NCBI RefSeq assembly: GCF_009674885.1
Contig: NZ_WKKA01000020.1
Location: 1 to 44,187, forward strand
Direction: 5' to 3'
DNA: 44,187 bases
Source: Paracoccus sp. S-4012
GTDB taxonomy: Bacteria; Pseudomonadota; Alphaproteobacteria; Rhodobacterales; Rhodobacteraceae
In this document: positions 39,684 to 44,187 of the stretch, in pieces
Layout of the letters: each line of letters starts with the position of its first letter
Position numbering within the stretch: the first letter of the stretch is position 1
The notes under the pieces: model-generated
Database searches by the model: none
What the model was told of the DNA's origin: nothing
The model's input: only the letters and a program-made list of their open reading frames with translations
Translations under genes and position numbers: made by a program

Positions 39684-39848
39684 AGATCAAGATGGCCGGT
39701 GCCGACAACGGCGCCGGCTATTCCAAAAGGTTGGTCTGGGTCGGCGAGGTGCGGCACGCCCCCCCCTGCCCTGCCCAGATGGCGCTCTCCGAAGGCACGC
39801 ATTCCCCCAGGACTCTTGCCGTGATCCGGTCGGCGCATAGGAGACTGC

Positions 39849-40565
39849 ATGAACAGCCAGGTCCGACGCCTTGCCGTCTTGTTGCTCTCGATTGCCTTTG
39901 CCTTGTCACCGCTGCTGTCGCGCGGCTTTGGCGGGTTCAACCCGGAGAGCTTTCCGGTGCAGGTGGAGAGATGGCCCATGCAGCCTGTCGGCTGGGCATT
40001 CTCGATCTGGGGCGTGATCTATCTGAGCCTGATCCTCGCCTCGGGCTGGGCCTTCGTGCGACCCGCTGAGATGCCGGGGTGGGACCGCGGCGCCTGGCCG
40101 CTGGGGATCAGCCTCGCAGTCGGGATACCGTGGATCGAGGTGGCAAGATCCGCGCCCGCCGTCTCCACCGCAATGATTTTTTCAATGGCCGCAGGCGCGG
40201 TTCTGGCAATGCAGAGGGCCGGACCCGGCTGGCGCGAGGGAGTTCCGCTAGGTCTTTACGGAGGCTGGCTGACGGCCGCCTCGGGCGTGGCGGTGTCGGT
40301 CGTGTTGACCGGCTACGGCGTGGTTGACGCGCGGATGGCCGCCCTCCTGATGATCGTCGCAGTTCTTGCGGTCGCGCTGTCCATATCGGCCAGACGGCCC
40401 GACAACTGGGCCTACCAGGCCGCCGTCAGCTGGGCGCTTTTCGGGATCATCGTGATCAACGTTCCAGACGGGGAATGGTTGATCGTCCTTGTTTGCATGG
40501 CGGGGATCGCGGGACTCGGCGCACTTGCCTGGCTACAGCGGAATGGCCGTGTCGGCTTGCCCTGA
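39849..40565 (+). CDS. TspO/MBR-related membrane protein
   Basis: 238 residues, about seven hydrophobic segments. The TspO-type motif QPVGWAFSIWGVIYLSLI near residues 38-55 is clear, though this is longer than the about 160-residue classical TspO and belongs to the extended 'tryptophan-rich sensory protein' group. It may bind porphyrin-like or other hydrophobic molecules in the inner membrane. Placed with fasciclin downstream of the cupin regulator, probably under the same control. Confidence 0.75.
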   Translation: MNSQVRRLAVLLLSIAFALSPLLSRGFGGFNPESFPVQVERWPMQPVGWAFSIWGVIYLSLILASGWAFVRPAEMPGWDRGAWPLGISLAVGIPWIEVARSAPAVSTAMIFSMAAGAVLAMQRAGPGWREGVPLGLYGGWLTAASGVAVSVVLTGYGVVDARMAALLMIVAVLAVALSISARRPDNWAYQAAVSWALFGIIVINVPDGEWLIVLVCMAGIAGLGALAWLQRNGRVGLP

Positions 40566-40585
40566 CCAGAAGCGCGCCAGCCGTG

Positions 40586-41311
40586 TCAGGAGTGTGCCCC
40601 CTGCCCTACCCCGGCTGACCGCTCGTCGCCGTCGTATAAGGCCCCCTGGCTGTGTGACGCACCGAGGTCGCGCCCTTCCATGGGGGCGCCGGTCACCGCC
40701 TCATGGAGCGCCAGGATGGTGCGAAGGGTAAAGCCAACCGTCACTCTGCGGTCCGCCATCACGCGGCGGTTGTAATCGCCGCGCTGGAAGCGCTGTGCGT
40801 CAACCATGAAGATGCATCTCAGGAGTTCGACGCTGCCCCAGCCAGCCGTGATCTCTGCCGCAAGGCTGCTGATCTCGACATGGAGATCAATAAGGGCGGT
40901 GCCTTGCCGCATCTGCTCAAGCTGCTCATTCAAATGGACGTGATCCCAATCCGGCGTGCTGGTCACGGCCTGAAGGATCCACCCGATGATTTTCGGCGCC
41001 CGGTCGATCATGTTTGCCAGCGTCTCCACCAGCGTGCCTTCGACGAGGCCGTCGAACCCTTCGCGAAGCGGCCCATCCGTGAATTGGTGCCGCAGATCGC
41101 CGAGACGATCCACCGCGACGGGCGCTTCCTCGGGAACCGGGCTGCCGTAGATTCCCAGCAATACGACTGCCGCATGACGCACGGTCATTTGCGCAGGAGC
41201 CACTGGGATCAGGCCCGCTTGGCACAGGGCTCGACCATGTCGGGCCAGCGTGGCCTTGTCCCGACCGTCGAGCGGTGCAACTGCCTGGATTATCTCGGTC
41301 AGCGTAGCCAT
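40586..41311 (-). CDS. Hypothetical protein, 241 residues
   Basis: A soluble protein with long helices (MATLTEIIQAVAPLDGRDKA, KIIGWILQAVTSTPDWDHV) and a disordered tail. I recognise no family. ATG 41311 is the most sensible start; a frame open to 41362 has no ribosome site. It converges with the TspO-like gene (20-bp gap). Confidence 0.6.
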   Translation of the reverse strand: MATLTEIIQAVAPLDGRDKATLARHGRALCQAGLIPVAPAQMTVRHAAVVLLGIYGSPVPEEAPVAVDRLGDLRHQFTDGPLREGFDGLVEGTLVETLANMIDRAPKIIGWILQAVTSTPDWDHVHLNEQLEQMRQGTALIDLHVEISSLAAEITAGWGSVELLRCIFMVDAQRFQRGDYNRRVMADRRVTVGFTLRTILALHEAVTGAPMEGRDLGASHSQGALYDGDERSAGVGQGAHS

Positions 41312-41790
41312 GATCCCGGCCTCTGCAACATGGTTTGTCCGAGCCAATGAACCGCGTATCAAGCGGTTCCCTTTGACACTTCAATGGCTTCCAGCCGCGT
41401 CCTTCGGGCGTCAATCCACAACCGCCTTCGCGCCCCCTCGTCGAGCTGCCGTCCTGACCTGTCCAAACCGACAGGAAGGCACGCGTCTGGATTGTGTGCT
41501 AGGTCACTCATGCACGGGCGTAGAACGTAGTTATTACTGCTCAAGGTCTTTTTAGTCCGTGCTCCTCGCAGGCCGACCGCGGCGGCCTGCGGGACCCTTA
41601 TGGCTCCGATCGCCCGATGGCCAGATCAGAGTCGGCTGTCGTGTGTTCGTGCAACCGCCGTTGATCGGCGGCCTCCAATGGTGGTGCAGACCCGCAGCAG
41701 TCATCGGCTTGGGCGCCCTCTGGGCGTCGAATCCAGGCGGCGCATCCTGCGATCCTTCCGGGCCTGGCCGGCTGCTCCTGCCGGCGGGTT
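41312..41790. other. Intergenic, no supported gene
   Basis: Nearly 480 bp without a credible frame. Several short frames cross the inverted repeat and the centromere array downstream and are not believable as genes. Confidence 0.5.
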
Positions 41791-41791
41791 A

Positions 41792-41837
41792 GGGCGTCGC
41801 GTCCCACGTCGTTCGCGCGGCGTGGGACGCGACGCCC
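41792..41837. repeat. Perfect 17-bp inverted repeat beside the par locus
   Basis: GGGCGTCGCGTCCCACG (41792-41808) and CGTGGGACGCGACGCCC (41821-41837), 12-base loop. It may insulate the partition promoter as a terminator, or serve as a protein site; it directly borders the TAGCTA array. Confidence 0.85.
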
Positions 41838-41887
41838 CTCGGACACGAGGGCAGCGCTCCAAGCTTTGTTCGTTGTGCTGTCATATG

Positions 41888-41998
41888 GATAGCTATCGCA
41901 TAGCTACCAGCTATCTGACGGAAGGCCGATAGGTTATCCAGTAGCTACCATCTATCGCCTACAACCCGTTGCGCTATCTACTAGCTATCTGGTAGCAT
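41888..41998. repeat. Centromere-like array (parS) upstream of parA
   Basis: Many copies of a TAGCTA(T/C)C motif within 110 bp: GATAGCTATC at 41888-41897, ATAGCTACC at 41900-41908, AGCTATCT at 41909-41916, GTAGCTACC at 41941-41949, CTAGCTATCT at 41981-41990, plus degenerate GGTTATCC, CTATCG and GGTAGCAT. Some are in inverted orientation. Position just ahead of parA fits a parS site that also acts as operator. Confidence 0.82.
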
Positions 41999-42027
41999 AG
42001 GAGGGGAAAGGTTTATCGGAGCGCCCC

Positions 42028-42714
42028 ATGCCGACCATCTCGTTTGCCAACCCCAAGGGTGGAGCCGGGAAGACCACCTCGGCGCTTCTGCTCGCCTCCG
42101 AACTGGCCAGCCGCGGCGCGCAGATCACCATCATCGACGCCGACCCGGAGAAATGGATCTCGCAGTGGGGCAGGCTCGACGGCAAGCCCGACAACCTCAC
42201 CATCATCAGCGACGTGACCGAGGACTCGATCGTCGACCAGATCGAGGCCGCCGCGGCCGAAGCGCAGTTCGTCATCGTCGATCTCGAAGGGACCGCCAGC
42301 CTCATGGTCGCCAACGCGATCGGCATGTCCGATCTCGTGGTGATCCCGACACAGGGGGCATCGATGGATGCCAAGGGCGCCGCCAAGACAATCAGGCTGA
42401 TCCGCAACCAGGAGCGGATGGCTCGTCGACCGATCCTGCATGGAGTTCTGCTAACCCGCACAAGCGCCGCGGTCACCTCGCGGTCGCTCAAAAACGTGCG
42501 CGAGCAGCTCGACAAGGCTGGCATCGAGGTGTTCTCGACGTCGATCGTGGAGCGGGCGGCGTACCGGGACATCTTCGACTACGGCGGGCTGCTCTCCGAC
42601 CTCACGGCCGATCAGGTCAGCAACATCGGACGGGCGCGGGAGAATGCCGGTGAGTTCGCGGGCGAGGTGATCGCGAAGCTCAGGGACAGCAGCGCCGCCA
42701 CAAGGGTGGCCTGA
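42028..42714 (+). CDS. parA: ParA/ParF-type partition ATPase
   Basis: 228 residues, no N-terminal HTH, so the short type Ib/ParF class. Deviant Walker A FANPKGGAGKTTSALLLA, TIIDADPEKWISQW (switch I) and FVIVDLEG (Walker B) are intact. It forms ATP-dependent gradients or filaments on the nucleoid to move plasmid copies. A typical segregation operon with the next gene; the TAGCTA array upstream should be bound by the partner. Confidence 0.92.
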   Translation: MPTISFANPKGGAGKTTSALLLASELASRGAQITIIDADPEKWISQWGRLDGKPDNLTIISDVTEDSIVDQIEAAAAEAQFVIVDLEGTASLMVANAIGMSDLVVIPTQGASMDAKGAAKTIRLIRNQERMARRPILHGVLLTRTSAAVTSRSLKNVREQLDKAGIEVFSTSIVERAAYRDIFDYGGLLSDLTADQVSNIGRARENAGEFAGEVIAKLRDSSAATRVA

Positions 42715-42715
42715 C

Positions 42716-43075
42716 ATGGCAAAGGAGCGCGCGGATCTAGGCTTTTCAGATGCCTTGGAGGAATTCGATCCGGCAGAGTGGCAGCCGAAGCTGGACAAGC
42801 CGGCCCGGTCGAAGCCGGAGCAGGCGGCCAGCCGGATGATCGCCGAGGCCTCGGGATTCAGGAGCCGCGAAGCTCGGGTGCCGGAGAGGGCAGGGGAGGG
42901 GGGTAGCGCGCCCCGCAGGCGGCGCACCGGCCGGAACACGCAGTTCAACCTGAAGGCCCGCCCTGAGACCATCGCGGCCTTCTGCGCGGTCGCCGACGGG
43001 CAAGGCTGGGGGCTTGGCGAGACGCTTGAGCATGCTGTGGCCCTGCTCGAGCGGGAGTATGGCCCGAAGGCCTGA
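42716..43075 (+). CDS. Partition partner/stability protein
   Basis: 119 residues starting 1 bp after the parA stop. Disordered, charged N-terminal half, then a C-terminal segment TGRNTQFNLKARPETIAAFC and LGETLEHAVALLEREYG that looks like a ribbon-helix-helix DNA-binding domain. This arrangement is that of the ParG/ParB-like adaptor: flexible arm to stimulate the ATPase, RHH to bind the centromere. Role is inferred from position and layout. Converges on rep with 4 bp between stops. Confidence 0.75.
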   Translation: MAKERADLGFSDALEEFDPAEWQPKLDKPARSKPEQAASRMIAEASGFRSREARVPERAGEGGSAPRRRRTGRNTQFNLKARPETIAAFCAVADGQGWGLGETLEHAVALLEREYGPKA

Positions 43076-43079
43076 GCCC

Positions 43080-44132
43080 TTACGGACGGCCGCGCTTGGC
43101 GTACCAGCTCGCGCAGAACTTCAGGAAGTGCTTCTCGGGATGGTTGGGCGTGATCTCGTTGTCTGCGAGCCACAGGCGCCATTCCTGCTCGAGGACATAC
43201 ACGTCCCAGCCGGGGGCAACCGCGCGCGCCTCGGCATGAACATCGCCACTCAGCCGGCCCGACCACGGCGCTAGGGCAGGGGCGTCGCCCGGGAGTTTCA
43301 TCGTGCCGCGATTGGTGAAGATCACCAGGTCGCGCTCGCCGTCGAATTCGACATGGTAGTCGGGCAGATGATCATGATGCGCCAGGTGGCGGATCATCTG
43401 CCGGAACCGCTTCTCCGGGCTCTGTGACCCGGTCTTCTTGAGCAGGAGCGAGAGGCCGATCTTCCAGCTGTCCTGCTGCCCGCAATGCTTGCGGGCGATC
43501 TCATAGACCCGGCGCTCGAGCGGCTTGCGGAGCCGGAAGTAGTCCCGGTGGAGGGTCAGCACCTCCTGCGCGCGGATGGCGCTGAAGACCCAGTCTGAGA
43601 GCTTGACCTCGCACCACAGGAGCCGCCCGTCGAGACCGTGCTTGCGCCTGATCGACGAGGCATCGATCAGGCCGAAGCCGTCGATCTGCTCCTCGTCCCC
43701 GGTCACGACGTTCGTGCGGATGCGCGTCCCTTCCAGCCGGTCCAGGGCCTCGATGAGCGCCATGTAGTCGCGGCCCGAAGTTCCACGGTTGCAGAAGACC
43801 AGCAGGTCGCGGCTGTTGATCCGCACCCGCTGCGAGACCGGCTCGCCCTGCTTCAGCTTCTGCATGATCTGGGAGATGCAGTAGATCAGGATGTCCTTGT
43901 CGTAGATCGTCGCCAGCCCCTTCACGCTCGGCGTGATCTCGAGCCAGTGGCCGTTGTGCTCGTAGCGGCGGACGCTGGTCTCCGGCTTCTTCGACAACGA
44001 ATAGAACGGGTGCTCCATGTGCTGCATCACGTCCTTCAGCACGGCATCGGACACGTCGCAGATGAACAAGTCATGCTGCGGGTGACGGTCGGGGATCAGC
44101 TGCGCCTGACGATTCGTGCTTTCAGTGTCCAT
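43080..44132 (-). CDS. repA: Plasmid replication initiator, RPA family
   Basis: 350 residues of the RPA family (PF10134), seen in alphaproteobacterial RepA-type plasmids: DLFICDVSDAVLKDVMQHME, PSVKGLATIYDKDILIYC, DYFRLRKPLERRVYEIARKH and KRFRQMIRHLA are characteristic winged-helix segments. It binds the iterons at 51-197 and opens the origin. ATG is the complement of 44130-44132 (equal to 70-72 of the circle), and the first degenerate iteron lies within its first codons, so Rep should block its own transcription. A complete gene only when the ends of the window are joined. Confidence 0.93.
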   Translation of the reverse strand: MDTESTNRQAQLIPDRHPQHDLFICDVSDAVLKDVMQHMEHPFYSLSKKPETSVRRYEHNGHWLEITPSVKGLATIYDKDILIYCISQIMQKLKQGEPVSQRVRINSRDLLVFCNRGTSGRDYMALIEALDRLEGTRIRTNVVTGDEEQIDGFGLIDASSIRRKHGLDGRLLWCEVKLSDWVFSAIRAQEVLTLHRDYFRLRKPLERRVYEIARKHCGQQDSWKIGLSLLLKKTGSQSPEKRFRQMIRHLAHHDHLPDYHVEFDGERDLVIFTNRGTMKLPGDAPALAPWSGRLSGDVHAEARAVAPGWDVYVLEQEWRLWLADNEITPNHPEKHFLKFCASWYAKRGRP

Positions 44133-44187
44133 GCCTGAGCTTCGTGGTTTCAGGCACCGGATGTCAAGATTCGTGGTTTCAGTTACC
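44061..44187. repeat. Terminal direct repeat, right copy
   Basis: Exact copy of positions 1-127. It carries the rep start codon (complement of 44130-44132, the same bases as 70-72) and the first iterons. Counting both copies would duplicate the rep 5' end. Confidence 0.93.

Noticed and set aside
41600..41932. 110-codon plus-strand frame over the inverted repeat and centromere array
   Set aside because: Composition follows the repeats; no start signal or family.
1..44187. CRISPR array, IS element, relaxase/oriT or conjugation genes
   Set aside because: No regularly spaced repeats with unique spacers, no transposase or relaxase motifs and no type IV secretion components were found on either strand.

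Overview
The window is very probably a complete circular plasmid of 44,060 bp that was cut open at an arbitrary point. The last 127 bases repeat the first 127 exactly, so the replication initiator gene and its iterons run across the junction. The backbone looks like a Rhodobacterales-type alphaproteobacterial replicon (inference): an RPA-family initiator read leftward from iterons, a ParA/ParF ATPase with a small partner gene, a centromere-like repeat array, an HvrA/H-NS-type nucleoid protein, RTX and sulfotransferase genes, and high GC in most of the window. I see no relaxase, type IV secretion genes, transposase or antibiotic-resistance gene.

Layout. Positions 51-285 hold the iterons and an AT-rich unwinding region. 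Positions 557-10755 form a surface-glycan island: a 1393-residue double glycosyltransferase, two sulfotransferases, a pyruvyltransferase-nitroreductase fusion, and a GT90-like protein with a degenerate sulfotransferase-like front end. From about 4.7 kb this island is visibly poorer in GC than the rest. Positions 11.0-18.3 kb form a toxin-antitoxin and recombination graveyard: VapBC, a serine resolvase with a res-like site, an HNH-type protein, broken panC and vapC pieces, two BrnTA copies (one damaged), a Phd-VapC pair, and a secreted beta-helix RTX protein lying between the BrnTA repeats. Positions 18.4-23.2 kb carry an APH-fold kinase, H-NS, a thermonuclease with a sunset domain, a third sulfotransferase and another VapBC.

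Positions 23.4-28.9 kb form a metabolic block: a phytoene-desaturase-like FAD oxidoreductase, a GntR/UTRA regulator, and a divergent operon of SRPBCC protein plus a complete ABC importer (ATPase, permease, binding protein) ending at a strong hairpin. Positions 29.0-33.1 kb carry a PHB-depolymerase-type esterase with a ribbon-helix-helix regulator and a large deacetylase-like secreted or anchored protein. Positions 33.1-38.4 kb are a decayed region with a doubly frameshifted MazEF, an AT-rich island with nested hairpins, a PhyH-type dioxygenase between two copies of an 80-bp repeat, a fragment of an unrecognised large protein, and ParDE. Positions 38.4-41.3 kb hold an XRE-cupin regulator divergent from fasciclin and TspO-like genes, then an unknown gene. 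Positions 41.8-44.1 kb hold an inverted repeat, the centromere array, parA, its partner and rep.

How it fits together: replication, partition and at least five apparently intact toxin-antitoxin pairs keep the plasmid in its host. The cargo is mostly envelope remodelling (glycan synthesis, sulfation, pyruvylation, a secreted RTX protein, fasciclin) plus one uptake and oxidation pathway for an unidentified small molecule. All functions are read from sequence by eye; no database search was possible.
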